The notes: generated by a model from the letters alone, not told the origin. A DNA stretch of 64,000 nt from Cryptomeria japonica (GCF_030272615.1 NC_081415.1:628039240-628103239), one strand, 5' to 3'. Counted from the first letter of the stretch, positions 1 through 11,024 are shown. Numbers and translations are program-made.

Positions 1-356
1 ATTTTCTTTAAGGTTTACACAGAATATTCTCATTTTATTCTATTCTTCACTCCCCATGCTGCGACTGTATCCTTTACCAACAATTTTAAATTTGCATGGG
101 AACACTCCAACTGCTTAAATTAAGCAGAAAATGAAGTTAAGCAACCGCATGGAACATGAGGTGAGTTTACATTATATACATCTTCTTCATTTTTTTAATG
201 CATTCTCTAAAAACTTAATAATTTAAACTTAACTTTTAAAAGCATCTTTCTTACCTTATTTTAAGAGCTGACTTGACTTCTATTTATTTAGATTCACTTT
301 CCCTAAAAAAATACCGAAAGTTTAAAGATAAAGAACCTTTCCCATTATTAATATGA
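1..356. other. AT-rich sequence, nothing recognised
   Basis: AT-rich sequence with no convincing open frame on either strand and no repeat or RNA gene that I recognise. It leads into the inverted repeat that begins at 357. Confidence 0.5.
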
Positions 357-540
357 ACTAGCATATATACCTTAACTTTTAATTTAATCTATATAAAGTA
401 CGCTAAGAGATATCCTTCTTGAGGCACCTATTTTTAATCAATTTTAGACCCAAAAGTCAAATAAAATAGGTGCCTCGAGAAGGATATCTCTTGGCATACT
501 TTATATAGATTAAATTAAAATTTAAGGTATATATGCTAGT
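357..540. repeat. 78-bp inverted repeat (hairpin or foldback element)
   Basis: The left arm is 357-434 and the right arm 463-540, with a 28-base loop. The arms are reverse complements with only about four mismatches over 78 positions. The outer tips read ACTAGCATATATACC and GGTATATATGCTAGT. No target duplication is visible beside the tips. This could be a MITE or foldback element, or the source of a hairpin RNA. The structure is certain from the sequence; the class is not. Confidence 0.85.
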
Positions 541-1058
541 GGCAGTGCTGCCGCACAACATGGAAAACATAAAATAAATCAATATATAATTATTATTATC
601 TTTTTTAAACAAAAAGTGGTGAGCACTTAATATATTAATATCTATAAAACCTAGTTCGAGAGCTCATCAAAGAAAGAACTAGGAAGAAAAATTTGAATCC
701 TAGCTCGAATACAAATGCAAAAATCCAAACCTACGCTATAAAGGGTCTAGTCACCCAATTTTACAAAATAAGCATCATCAAAATATACATTTTTCTGGGA
801 AGCCTATAGTTGCTATGTATAATTTGATATAATGTATCAAAATATCAAAAATATCAAAAAAGCAGCCAAAATTAGCATGCCATATCGGCTGACATTGAAT
901 TCCCTTTTACATCGAATCAAGGAAATATTCTCGGTACGAAAAAACAAAAAACAAAAACTATCATTTTACTCTTCCATGGCGGAATTATCCAGGGTTTGAT
1001 TTTCGAGGGCATTGAGGGCTGAAGTGTCATCCTCCCATCGCACCGGCTCTACTTCCTC
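541..1058. other. Non-coding stretch, nothing recognised
   Basis: AT-rich with several short A runs. No open frame of note, no repeat pairing with the rest of the window, and no RNA gene recognised. Confidence 0.45.
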
Positions 1059-1391
1059 TTATGGGTGATGAATGACCTCCCATACATTTATCTCCATGGG
1101 TTGTCGAGACCTTGCTTCCCTCCTTGAAGTCAATGCAATATTCTCCCACTCCTCTGCCACTTCGGATTGTGAAAACCTATTTGTCCAACCCAAGGCCACG
1201 TCATGCAAAGGTGCATTAAGGTCTGGCCCCCTATCTGGAGTCCATCCCCTTTCCTCTGGTTGTAATATTGGTGGTTTGGAGTCGACTTTCTCTAGCTCCA
1301 AAATCACCATAATAGCCCCGACTTTAATCCTGACTCTGTGCACAATGTGCTCATCCAATTGTCTACCAAGTTGTTGTAGTACATTCTTCAC
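1059..1391 (-). other. Unidentified 110-codon open frame
   Basis: An open frame of 110 codons reads on the minus strand from an internal ATG, and a similar length is open on the plus strand, so openness alone is weak evidence. The minus reading is charged and has a tryptophan-containing C-terminus. I recognise no domain. It lies just outside the copia insertion at 1537-8987. With that element removed it would lie downstream, in the same orientation, of the broken frame at 9181-9339, so both could be pieces of one old transcribed unit. Function unknown. Confidence 0.2.
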
Positions 1392-1531
1392 ATGACAAAA
1401 ATTTTGCCTTTCGACATGCTTTATTCAATCATAGAGCACCATGTATGCATGACTAGTTTGGATGAAATGTCGTGGAAAAAAAACCCCTAGGAGAGTTGAG
1501 CCCTGCCACAGATTATAGTTGGCCAAAGCTT

Positions 1532-1536
1532 CATAG
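1532..1536. repeat. Target-site duplication CATAG (left copy)
   Basis: The five bases CATAG lie immediately left of the TG tip at 1537 and recur immediately right of the CA tip at 8988-8992. A 5-bp duplication is usual for copia integration, and it fixes both ends of the element. Confidence 0.9.
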
Positions 1537-3069
1537 TGATAACTCAATGATGAGCAGTGAGTACCAAACCGCTACTGAGAGGGGGGGGGGTGAATCAGTA
1601 CAGACACAAAATATTTTTTTGAACTGGTTTGACTGCAAACAGTACACTTGATAGACAAAAACTAATTCCGGTCTAAACCAGATTACTACCGGTTAAACAT
1701 AATGAGACTATGAAAGACATAAACTAGCAACACTTAGCTTTCTATACAATCTACTCCCTCATTTCAACTTCATCCTTATGCATAAAAAGATAATCTATCA
1801 TCAAAGATACAATAATTTACTAGACCAACATGAGTCACCACTAAACAAGAAATAACAAAACATCACATGAAAGAGGCATCATACATGACACACATATTTT
1901 TCACATGGAAACCCAACTGGGAAAAACCACAGTGGGGATGAATACCCACAAGCTATTTTTGAACTCATTAGAAGTCCGCTCTATTAGGAGCCTAGTCCAG
2001 TTAAAGACTATTACAACAGGTTCTATTAGGAATCGATCCTGTTAGGGATCACCCAGTTAAGGCATGGCTAGAATACCCGGTTAAGGGTTAAACCCTGTTA
2101 AAGGTTACCTTGTTAGAGGATTTTATGAACTCAATGGCTTTGAGTCACCTTGTTAAAGGATTTACAGCAAGCTAGTTAAAGCTACCCTGTTAAGGGATTT
2201 TCCAACTGTTGAAGTGATTAGAGATCAACAGGTATTACAATGATTTGGTAATAGCACTCAATGCCAATGTAGATCCATTTTAGTTCCTTCCTTCTGCACA
2301 CACACTTTGCAGGTATCAATTCTCTTATTTGGTCTAGCAAGAATCACATATCTCTACACATAGTTACACACACAACATTTGCCAACAACTTCAATATGAA
2401 ACACAACATCAACCTTATAGGAAATAGATAGGTCAGTAGCATAAACCCTAAATCCTAAACATTTAGGCTGAGCAATTCAATTGGTTCAATCCTGACCATT
2501 GAACACTTTGCATTTGAATACAATGGTCTTGAACAAATCTCAAGACATTCTCCATCGTTCATTCTTCACCGCTTCTTGGAGGCGATAACCCATCATGCAT
2601 TCTTCACCGTTTGCAGGGACTTTGCACATTCTTGAGGTAGATAGGATCAATCCCCTTCATGCAAGATCCTTCACATGCACAAGGCTGACATGGCAACACG
2701 ATCTAATCTCCATTACAATGCTAACTCATCACACAATACCATTGGTTGAATCACACAGGCTCGAAACACTTCAATCGAAAACCCTAAGGCTGGAACTATC
2801 AACCAGTAGTCATACCATATTAAACCTTGATAGAAAACATTCCATATACCGGTTCACTTGGACAAACATACACCTTCACCTTTTGCACATATATCGGTTC
2901 ACAAAATTGTACCGGTTCACTTTGCCAGTTGCTTAAAAAAATAAACCGGTTCACTCTTCAACATATTACCGGTTCACTCTTCAGCATATTACTAGTTCAC
3001 TCTTCAGCATATTGACATCAATGACAACACAATATCATCATGTCAACATATTCTGCACATATGCCAACA
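1537..3069 (-). repeat. 3' LTR of the copia element (left on the plus strand)
   Basis: This 1533-bp repeat pairs with 7460-8987. It ends in TG (1537) and CA (3069). It contains a G run near 1571, many short GTTAAAGG-like words between about 2000 and 2210, and a cluster of CCGGTTCAC words at about 2850-2960. CGG/CCG-cored palindromes of this kind are reported for Sirevirus LTRs. Confidence 0.92.
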
Positions 3070-3081
3070 ATCTCCCCCTTT
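3070..3081 (-). promoter_or_regulatory. Polypurine tract of the copia element
   Basis: On the minus strand this reads AAAGGGGGAGAT and directly abuts the 3' LTR. It is the expected primer site for plus-strand DNA synthesis. Two more tracts of the same kind lie at 3151-3165 and 3211-3222. Confidence 0.85.
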
Positions 3082-3150
3082 GGCATTGATGGCCATATAC
3101 AAAGATATCTCTCTTTCTGCATCACATTTTCTCCTTAATACTGCAGATAT

Positions 3151-3222
3151 CTTCTCCCCCTTTGACAACAATGCCAAAGTGGAGGCACGAGCTCCCTTGT
3201 TCCACTATGCTTCTCCCCCTAA
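3151..3222 (-). promoter_or_regulatory. Additional polypurine tracts
   Basis: Two further minus-strand purine tracts, GTCAAAGGGGGAGAAG (3151-3165 region) and AGGGGGAGAA (3211-3222 region), lie between the pol stop and the LTR-proximal tract. Multiple conserved tracts are a reported Sirevirus trait and may prime extra plus strands. Confidence 0.65.
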
Positions 3223-3299
3223 GGAGTAGCATCCTTCAACACATAAATCCTGAAAAATATATAGCAAAGTAAGATCTGACTAATGTGGAGCACAAACCT

Positions 3300-3863
3300 T
3301 TAGTTTACCTCTTGAAGGTGCAGCACCCCTAATTCACCTCTCAGATAGGTAAAAGTAGCCTTCAGTAGAGGCTTGGTGAATATGTCTGCTAACTATTCCT
3401 TACTAGAAACATGTTCCAATACCACCTCTTTGTTTTGAACCTTTTCTCTCAAGTAATGATACTTGAGTTCAAAGTGCTTGGTTTGATCATGTAAAACTGA
3501 ATTCTTGGAGATGTTAATTGCACTTGTATTGTCACAAAATATAATCACCGGTTCAGATACAAGAACTTTGAAGCCATTCAATACATGCTTCATCCAAATA
3601 GTCTGGGTGCAGTTCATAAAAGCTGCAACATACTCTGCTTCTGCTATAGACTGAGAGATACAACTCTTCTTTTTACTCATCCATGAGACCAATCTACCAC
3701 CAAGAAAGAATGCACCACTAGTTGTGCTCTTCCGGTCATCCACATTACCAACCCAATCAGCATCTGTGAACACTTTTAGGTTGAAATCATCATTATATGG
3801 ATACCATAATCCATAGTCAATAGTTCCCTTCAGATATCTAAGAATCTGCTTGATTGCTACCAA
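3300..3863 (-). pseudogene. RNase H, copia
   Basis: The copia RNase H blocks are visible in order: VFTDADWVGNVDDRKSTTSG, AEAEYVAAF, IIFCDNTSAINI and HFELKYHYLREK. A stop follows HVSSKE, then the C-terminal LADIFTKPL and the terminal TAA. The catalytic Asp and Glu residues are present. It would degrade the RNA strand of the hybrid. Confidence 0.9.
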
Positions 3864-3965
3864 GTGGGATTCTCTTGGGCTTTTCTAAAACTGAGTGGTA
3901 AAACCCACTGCATGTGCAATATCCGGTCTGCTATGCACTACATAATGCAACTTACCAATCATTGA

Positions 3966-5015
3966 TCAGTATTCATTCTCATTTACCAATGCTAACTCAT
4001 CCTCTTTTGATAGTTTACAACCTGTCACCATTGGTGTACCAATCGGTTTGTTGTCTTCCATGCCAAAGGTCTTCAACACCTCTTTGACATACTTGGACTG
4101 AGTAATAAAGATTCCATCTTTCATTTGCTGAATCTGCAGTCCAATGAAGAACTTAATCTCCCCTATGAGTGACATCTCAAATTCCTTCTTCATCTCATCT
4201 GCAAAGTCATGACTCATCTTGTCATCTCCACCAAAGATTATGTCATCAACAAATACTTCACAAATCAGAATCTAATCTCCTTCTGATTTCAAGTAGATAT
4301 TACTATCTTCTCTTTTTCTTTCAAATCCAATCTTCACAAGATGGGAGTGCAAGCATTCATACCATGCTCTAGGTGCCTTCTTTAGTCCATACAAGGCTTT
4401 ATGTAGCCTACACACCATGTCACTATCTTCTGATAGGACAAACCCATCTGCTTGCTCTATATACACCTCATCTTCAACTATTCCATTTAGAAATGCAGAT
4501 TTTACATCCATTTGGTATACCTTGAATGCTTTAAAAGCTACATATGCAAGAAGCATACAAACTCCTTCCAATCTTGCTACTGGAGCAATGGTTTCTCCAT
4601 TGTCTTCTCCTTCTTCTTGGTCATATCCTTTACATACTAGTCTAGCTTTGTTCCTTACCACTGTGCCATCCTCATTCAGTTTATTTCTGAAGACCCATTT
4701 GGTTCCAATGACATTTTTATGCTCTGGTTTGGGTACCAAAGACCATGTACCATTCTTTTCTATCTGATCAAGTTCCTCTTCCAATGCCTTGATCCAGTCT
4801 TCATCTTTATGTGTCTCTTTGAATGATTTAGGCTCAAATTCAGAGATCATACATGAGTTTTCTTTGACCTTTCTTCTTGTAAGAATTCCTGCATCTTTGT
4901 TTCCTATGATCTGCTTAGGATCATGATTGAGTTTTACATACCCAGGTATATTCTTAACAGATTCCTCTTGCTTTTCTTCTTCATCCTCATCTCCATCAGC
5001 ATCAGCATCCACCAA
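3966..5015 (-). pseudogene. Reverse transcriptase, copia
   Basis: Recognisable blocks are [27 protein letters not shown] (first catalytic Asp) and [13 protein letters not shown]. The metal-binding box reads FVDD instead of the usual YVDD and lies in the bridge between 4217 and 4272, just after an in-frame TAG. The thumb-side segment continues to 3966 with FFIGLQI and GTPM. The domain is therefore nearly complete but interrupted. It would copy the element RNA into DNA inside the particle. Confidence 0.9.
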
Positions 5016-5060
5016 TGTAGGAGCACAATTACTGGTACTGGGCTAATTTGCAACCGGTTC

Positions 5061-6070
5061 CTAGAAGGTTACTACCGGTTCATCTCCTACATGCTCTCTG
5101 CTAGTTTCCTCAGGTTTCTCAGAGTTTTCATCAACCCTAACATTGATGCTTTCAACAATTCTCTGAGTCCTATTGTTGAAACATTTGAGGGCTTTGCTCT
5201 TGGTGGAATATCCTAAGAATATTCCCTCATCACATTTTGCATCGAATTTTCTTTGATGTTCACTCCTCTTGATATAACATTTGCTACCAAACACTCTGAA
5301 GTAGCTTACTATTGGTGTCTTACCAGTCTAGTACTCATAAGGAGTCTTATCCTTTCCTTTCTTGATGAGTACCTGGTTCATTGTGTAGACTCCAGTGCTC
5401 ACCACTTCTCTCCAAAAGGTGTGAGCAACCTTTCCTTGGATCAACATAGTTCTAGACGATTCAACCACAGTCCAATTGTTTCTTTCTACTAGGCCACTCT
5501 GTTGAGGAGTCAGGGGGGTAGACAGTTGCCTCTTGCTGCCATTTTCTTCACAGTATTTGTTGAATTCACCAGAAGTGAATTCCCCTCCTTGATCAGTTCT
5601 AAGGCATTTGATTCTTCTACCGCTTTCCTTTTCTACCAGTGCTCTGAAAGATTTGAACTTTCCAAAGGCTTCAGACTTGTCCTTCAAGAATGTCACCCAC
5701 ATCATTCTTGAGCAATCATCTATAAGAATCATAAAATACCTATCTCCCTGAACACTCCTAGTTTTCATAGGACCACACAAATCAATATGCACAAGATCAA
5801 GTAAATTGTCTGCAGTGAAAGGTTTACCTTGGAAGGTTGAGGAAGACTTTTCCCCAGTTGACACTCTCTACACAAAGGATTTTCCGGTTTGCTCAGCACT
5901 GACAATCCTCTAGTTGCCTTGATCTTACTGGCCTTCACAATGTTATCAAATTTAACATGGTAGAGTCTCCTATGCCATATCCAGCTATCATCAAACTTAG
6001 CCATAAGACATTTATTGACATTTGCATTCAACTGAAATAGGTTACCTTTGGTCTGCATACTGGTAGCCAT
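5061..6070 (-). pseudogene. Integrase region, copia
   Basis: The zinc-binding pre-integrase part (5765-6070) contains WHRRLYHVKF and CRECQLGKS, the HHCC finger. The catalytic core (5328-5864) has the first aspartate in LIDDCSRMMW, the second in LRTDQGGEFTSGEF and the glutamate in SGLVERNNW, so the D,D,E triad is visible. The C-terminal part (5061-5294) includes FGSKCYIKR and FLGYS, the usual copia region after the core. The finger is in a different frame from the core, and a stop splits the core from the tail. Integrase joins the DNA copy to the host chromosome. Confidence 0.88.
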
Positions 6071-6194
6071 CAGTTCACCACTCTTTCCTTTGATTTTTCA
6101 CACTCCATTTTTGAATTCCAGAGTGAGTCCGTTATTATTCAGTTGAGCAACACTCAAAAGGTTGTACCTTAGACCTTCTACCCAATACACATTG

Positions 6195-6695
6195 TCAGCT
6201 ACTTCTTCCATTCAAAGAGATGGACCCTCTGCCTTTTACCATACATGGTGCATCATTACCAAAATGAACCACACCACCATAATACTCTTTCAAAGATAGA
6301 AACTTACTCTGGTCACCAATCATACGGTGAGAACAACCACTATCAATAATCCACTCATTGGAATTATCAAAGTGGGAGACAAGAGCCTTCTTGTCTGACA
6401 CATCTTCCTTGACTGCTACAAACACAATATCTTCATTTTCTTCATCTTTTGATTCCTCATCAATGATACCTTCATCAACTGCTACAAAATAGTTTCTCTG
6501 GTTTCCTCCTTTGAACTTCTTGAACTTTTCCGATTTGTCCTTGCTATCACCATTAGGACAGTTTACAACAATGTGGCCTGTCTGGTTACAAGAAAAGCAT
6601 TTCAAAGGGAGCTTACCTCTGTATTTACAGATTCCCTTAGGAAGTCTCTTGGCAAGAAGAGCTTCAAATTCCATCAGGATCTCCTCATCAACCAT
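6195..6695 (-). pseudogene. Zinc knuckle and aspartic protease segment, copia
   Basis: The reading holds a CCHC knuckle CFSCNQTGHIVVNC, the nucleic-acid-binding end of gag, followed by an acidic linker. Then comes the protease active site in the context WIIDSGCSHRM, where DSG is the catalytic triplet of copia proteases. The frame breaks near 6195, before the flap and C-terminal part of the protease, so the enzyme would be truncated. It lies directly upstream of the integrase module, as expected for copia. Confidence 0.85.
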
Positions 6696-6773
6696 TTCTC
6701 TATGCTGTCTTGGTTCACCACTGGTACTAGCTTCTTTGCCTTTTTCGGATGGTGCAACAGATGCTCTGAAGGC

Positions 6774-7388
6774 TTATTCAGTCTTCTGAATACTTCCATC
6801 ATAATTATTTAGCTCATAAGTTGTTAGCTTTGCAATGATGGAGTCTAGGAATACCTGTGTCTTGTCTACTGACCTCAACTCCTGAATAGCTTCAACCCTT
6901 ATTGCATAGACCGGTAATAAGGATCTCAAAATTTTGCTAACAATAGTGGAATCTTCCATTTTACCACCTGCACTCTTGATATCTCCAACAACAGTTTTGA
7001 TTCTTATTCCATATTGTTGAATGGTCTCTCCTTCAACCATCTGCATGTCTTCAAACTTTCCCCTAAGGCTTTCTTCCTTAACTTGTTTCACATGCTCATC
7101 ACCACCATATATATTCTCAAGGGCATCCCATACTTCTTTGGGATTTTCTTTATCCTGAACTACAATAAACTCAATGTCAGATAAACTACTAATTAGGGCT
7201 TCCATGACTTTCCCATTCTCCTGAATCTCTCTCTTTTGGTCATCGGTGAGAGTACCAATAGGGATAACATAAGCATTCTCAACATAGCACCAATGTTGAG
7301 CACCCATGCTTCTGATGTATATCTTCATTTTGTCCTTCCATATTTTAAAGTTATCTTTGTTGAACTTTGGACCTTCCCTCTTCATCAT
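6774..7388 (-). pseudogene. gag: gag domain, copia (UBN2 type)
   Basis: This 204-codon stretch has the features of the copia gag family: an N-terminal lysine- and tryptophan-rich segment with the motif NFKIWKDKMKIYI, a VWDALENIYGG motif near the middle, and an amphipathic helix-rich C-terminus. Gag forms the cytoplasmic virus-like particle that packages the RNA. It ends at an in-frame stop before the zinc-knuckle segment at 6695, in the same frame. The double ATG at the start is the first in frame after the PBS, which supports this start. Confidence 0.85.
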
Positions 7389-7445
7389 TATAATAGGATC
7401 TTTCCCTCAAGCAGTTAATCTTACAACATAGAGGACTTGGAGGAT

Positions 7446-7457
7446 GCTCTGATACCA
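7446..7457 (-). promoter_or_regulatory. Primer-binding site (initiator Met tRNA)
   Basis: The minus strand reads TGGTATCAGAGC two bases inside the 5' LTR end. This is the standard complement to the 3' end of plant initiator methionine tRNA used by copia elements. The same 12 bases occur at the PBS of the element at 30538-37121. Confidence 0.92.
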
Positions 7458-7459
7458 AT

Positions 7460-8987
7460 TAATAACTCAATGATGAATAGTGAGTACCAAACCAGTACTG
7501 AGAGGGGGGGTGAACCAGTACAGACACAAAATCTTTTCCTGAATCGGTTTGACTGCAAACAGTGCACTTGACAGACAACACTAATTCCGGTCTAAACTAG
7601 ATTACTACCAGTTAAACATAATGAGATTGTGAAAGAAATAAACTGGCAACACTTAACTTTCCATACAATCTACTCCCTCATTTCCACTTCATCCTTATGC
7701 ATAAACAGATAATCTATCATCAGAGATACAATAATTTACTAGAACAACATGATTCACCACTAAATAGGAAATAACAAAACATCACATGAAAGAGGCATCA
7801 CACATGGCACACATATTTTTCACATGGAAACCCAACTGGGAAAAACCACGATGGGGATGATTACCCACAAGCTATTTTTGAACTCTTTAGAAGTTCGCTC
7901 TATTAGGAGCCTAGTCTGGTCAAAGACTGTTACAACAGGTTTTGTTAGGAACCAATCCTGTTAGGGATCACCTGGTTAAGGGATGGCTAGAATACCCGAT
8001 TAAGGGTTAAACCCTGTTAAAGGTTACCTTGTTAGAGGATTTTATGAACTCAATGGCTTTGAGTCACCTTGTTAAAGGATTTACAGCAAGTTGGTTAAAG
8101 CTACCCTGTTAAGGGATTTTCCAACTATTGAAGTGATTAGAGATCAATAAGTATTACAATGATTTGGTAATAGCACTCAATGCCAATGCAGATCCATTTT
8201 AGTTCTTTCCTTCTACACACACACTTTGCAAGTATCAATTCTCTTATTTGGTCTGGCAAGAATCATGTATCTTTGCACTTAGATAGATACAACATTTGCC
8301 AATAACTTCAACATGAAACATAACATTGACCTTATAGGAAACAGATAGGTCAGTAGCATAAACCCTAAACCCTAAACATTTAGGTTGATCAATTCAGTCG
8401 GTTCAATCCTGACCATTGAACACTTTGCATTTGAATACAACGGTCTTGAGCAGATCTCAAGACATTCTCCATCGTTCGTTCTTCATCGCTTCTTGGAGGC
8501 GATAACCCATCATGCATTCTTCACTGTTTGCAAGGACTTCACACATTCCTGAGGTAGATAGAATAAATCCCCTTCATGCAAGATCCTTCACGTGCATGAG
8601 ACTAACGTGGAAACACGATCTCATCTCCATTACAATGCTAACTCATCACACAATGCCATCGATTGAATCACACAAGCTTGAAACATGTCAATCGGAAACC
8701 CTGAGGCTGGGACTATCAACCGGTAGTCATACCATATTAAACCTTGATAGAAAACATTCCATATATCGGTTCACTTGGACAAACATACTGCTTCACCTTT
8801 TGCACATATACCGGTTCACAACATTGTACCGGTTCACTTTGCCAGTTGCCTAACTTCAATAAACCGGTTCACTCTTCAACATATTACCGGTTCACTCTTC
8901 AGCATAGAACCATTTCACTCTTCAGCATATTGACATCAATGACAACACAATATCATCATGTCAACATACTCTACACATATGCCAACA
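7460..8987 (-). repeat. 5' LTR of the copia element (right on the plus strand)
   Basis: This 1528-bp repeat pairs with 1537-3069. The minus-strand start is TGTTGGCATATGTG. The inner end has lost the canonical CA (it reads TA on the minus strand). The G run, the GTTAAAGG-like words and the CCGGTTCAC cluster are shared with the other LTR. It should contain the promoter, but no convincing TATA box was picked out. Confidence 0.92.
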
Positions 8988-8992
8988 CATAG
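8988..8992. repeat. Target-site duplication CATAG (right copy)
   Basis: This is the partner of 1532-1536 and marks the outer 5' end of the minus-strand copia element. Confidence 0.9.
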
Positions 8993-9180
8993 AACTTGGT
9001 AGATTCAAGTACATCCTACCTTACCAACTTATAAAACACTATTTTGAGTAGAGGAATCGATTGCAAAAGATCAAAAGCATTGGATAGAAAAGAACTGAGA
9101 ATTTGATAGGGAAATAAAATTCTTTTGGCTTGAGGAGACAATATCTCCTCACCAATGAAGTCTTTAACTACTCTCCTTAG

Positions 9181-9339
9181 TCACGGGTTTTGTAGATGAA
9201 ATAGTTGGTCAAGGTCCCCATCATCAATGAGGCCATGGAATGTCGTAGAGGGCTCTTCAATATGCACTGCCACTCAGTCGTTCCATGGCATGTACTCCCA
9301 GTGCAATTGACTGCAACCTTTGCAAGAAAAATTCTCCAT
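9181..9339 (-). other. Short broken open frame with upstream TATA box
   Basis: The minus strand has an ATG at 9339 followed by 52 sense-like codons that begin MENFSCKGCSQLHW, with one internal TGA at 9274-9276 and a terminal TGA at 9181-9183. A TATAAAAGGA box lies on the same strand at 9411-9420, about 75 bases upstream of the ATG, which is reasonable for a plant promoter. I recognise no domain. It may be the start of an old transposon or host gene later hit by the copia element and the solo LTR. It could equally be chance. Confidence 0.25.
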
Positions 9340-9410
9340 TTTGCTACTCACTAAATTGCTAAAACTTTCAAACACTTATGCTGATAATTGTGAACTAATG
9401 TAGTCAAGTT

Positions 9411-9420
9411 TCCTTTTATA
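9411..9420 (-). promoter_or_regulatory. TATA-like box
   Basis: The minus strand reads TATAAAAGGA, followed about 75 bases later by an ATG in a short frame. The match to a plant TATA box is good, but nothing else supports its use. Confidence 0.3.
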
Positions 9421-9477
9421 AACAAAAAATAGCTTGCCCCACAAAAATAGTTTCCAGAAGGATTGCATTAAGGCAAT

Positions 9478-9482
9478 CTTTC
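9478..9482. repeat. Target-site duplication CTTTC (left copy)
   Basis: CTTTC precedes the TG tip at 9483 and recurs directly after the CA tip at 11301-11305. It defines a solo LTR. Confidence 0.75.
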
Positions 9483-9893
9483 TGATGTCATGGAAATGGG
9501 GACAAGGCAACAACAAAGTTCAATGTTAATAAGTTAGTTTCAACCATAAAAACAAAACAAAGAACTAAAAACCATTCCAAACATATCAAGAGAGATTTCA
9601 AAAAAGCATGAAAGAAGTTCAACAAAATAAAAGAAAGGAGAAGAGCCTCCCTAAGATGCTTCCATGATGCCTTTTGATGCTTCTCCCTTGTTTCTCTCCT
9701 CTCCAAGTCCCAAATGAGTGTAGCTCTCAGCTTTTAGCACTAGCCATGGATGCCATATGGAGATTCAAGATGGTTGAATATGATATGCAAATACTATGCA
9801 AGAGTAGATAGTGATGCTATGAAAAAGCTCTATGCTAATGCCAGTATAACAACAATACTCTAAAATGCTTTTTTTTGCTTGAGGAGAAGGGTT

Positions 9894-9903
9894 CTATTTA
9901 TAG
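9894..9903 (-). promoter_or_regulatory. TATA box of the solo LTR
   Basis: The minus strand reads CTATAAATAG, matching the box at 51843-51852 of the gypsy LTR both in sequence and in flanking context. Confidence 0.65.
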
Positions 9904-10860
9904 AAGAAATGGGGAAATGAAGGGTTAAGATTGAATGGTTTAATCAAGGGCCAAGTTTGAAAGTTGTGGATCCATGTGCACAATTGGCACCAATAAAATG
10001 GTGACAAGTTTCAACATAGGATTGGGTTGAGAGAAGAGGTTGGAGGCATTAAAGGCCTGAGAAGACCTCATGGTTATCTAGAAGGTAAGGGTCAAGTCTA
10101 AATTAAGATTACCCATTGGATTAAGAGTTAATCCAAGGATAAACCTTTGTGCAAATGTTTAAGAGATAATCATGGTCAAAGCATTAATGGCCTGATGAGA
10201 CCTTTGGGTTGGGTAGAGGTTGAGTCAAAACAAATGTTTTAACCATGTGGGAGGGTTGAATTAACCATTAATGGTTATTGGAGACTTTGGGGATTAAGTG
10301 GTTGAAGGTTGAAAGCTTTCAAAGGTTATCCAAGACTTTGAGGGTTAATTTGTTGAACACACAAAGCATTAATTGCTTTTCAAAGACTTTGGAGTCTTTG
10401 AGAAGTGACTCCAATTTGCTTAGGAATGTGACAATATTTAGGGGATGGATTAGGCTAATTAGGAAGGGTTTAGAAGAATCTAGAAGGGGTTTAGGCATAC
10501 AAGTGGATTTTGTAGGAAAATGCAAGTGGGAGAAATTTTGGTATTTTCAATTAAAATAAAATCATTTATTTCAATTAAATGGTGTAATTTGCATTTGGAT
10601 AAATATTCAAATAAATATTAATTTATTTAAATGAGAAAAATGAAGATAAAGCATTAAAATGCTTGAAGACTTTGAGGGAAACCATTAAAGGCTTGAAGAC
10701 TTTAAGGAAAACCATTAAAGTCTTAAGAAGATTATAGAAGGAAGCCATCAAGTTTGAAGACTTTAAAGCCATCAAGTTTGAATACTTTAAGGGAAACCAT
10801 TAAAGGCTTCAAGTGGGTGAGGATAAATAGGATTTTAAATAAATAATTTATTTAAAATAG

Positions 10861-11024
10861 TTGTGCAACTTGCTTTTGTAGGAAAATACAAGTGGGTGGA
10901 GGATAAAGGTGATTTAAATAAATTATTTATTTATTTAAATAATTGTGCAACTTGCTTTTGTAGGAAAATACAAGTGGGTGGAGGATAAAGGTGATTTAAA
11001 TAAATGATTTATTTATTTAAATGT
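10861..11024. repeat. Two tandem copies of an 82-bp unit
   Basis: The segment starting TTGTGCAACTTGCTTTTG at 10861 repeats from 10943 with few changes, including the AAATACAAGTGGGTGG core and an AT-rich tail. It lies in the U3 part of the solo LTR. Confidence 0.75.

Larger units (their letters stand above)
3300..7388 (-). pseudogene. Broken copia gag-pol polyprotein
   Basis: The frame opens at an ATG at 7386-7388, about 60 bases inside the PBS, and ends with TAA at 3300-3302 after the conserved ADIFTKPL motif of copia RNase H. Nearly all of it lies in one frame, interrupted by several in-frame stops. The pre-integrase part (6070-5765) lies in another frame, which implies two compensating indels. 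In life the product would be cleaved into a gag particle protein and the enzymes for reverse transcription and integration. The domains are listed separately below. It is inactive as it stands. Confidence 0.92.
1537..8987 (-). mobile_element. Ty1/copia LTR retrotransposon, Sirevirus-like, degenerate
   Basis: This 7451-bp element runs on the minus strand, so its 5' LTR is at 7460-8987 and its 3' LTR at 1537-3069. The outer ends are TG and CA with the 5-bp duplication CATAG. The domain order is gag, zinc knuckle, protease, integrase, reverse transcriptase, RNase H, which is the copia order. A primer-binding site for initiator methionine tRNA and three polypurine tracts are present. Repeated tracts of the form AAAGGGGGAGA and ACCGGT-rich LTRs are typical of the Sirevirus (SIRE1/Maximus) group. 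The LTRs differ by roughly 9% in the first 270 aligned bases by eye, so the insertion is old. The gag-pol frame is broken by several stops and two compensating shifts, so the copy is inactive. No env-like ORF was found. Confidence 0.93.

Noticed and set aside
2595-3015. Open frames in the copia LTR (repeated at 8512-8992)
   Set aside because: The two copies are open because the LTRs are duplicates; the translation reflects repeated CCGGTTCAC words and shows no domain.
4169-5711. Plus-strand open frames across the copia pol region
   Set aside because: They are shadows of the minus-strand pol domains, whose motifs are clear.
10278-10559. 93-codon open frame in the solo LTR
   Set aside because: It lies in the U3 part of the LTR, with an overlapping frame on the other strand and no domain.
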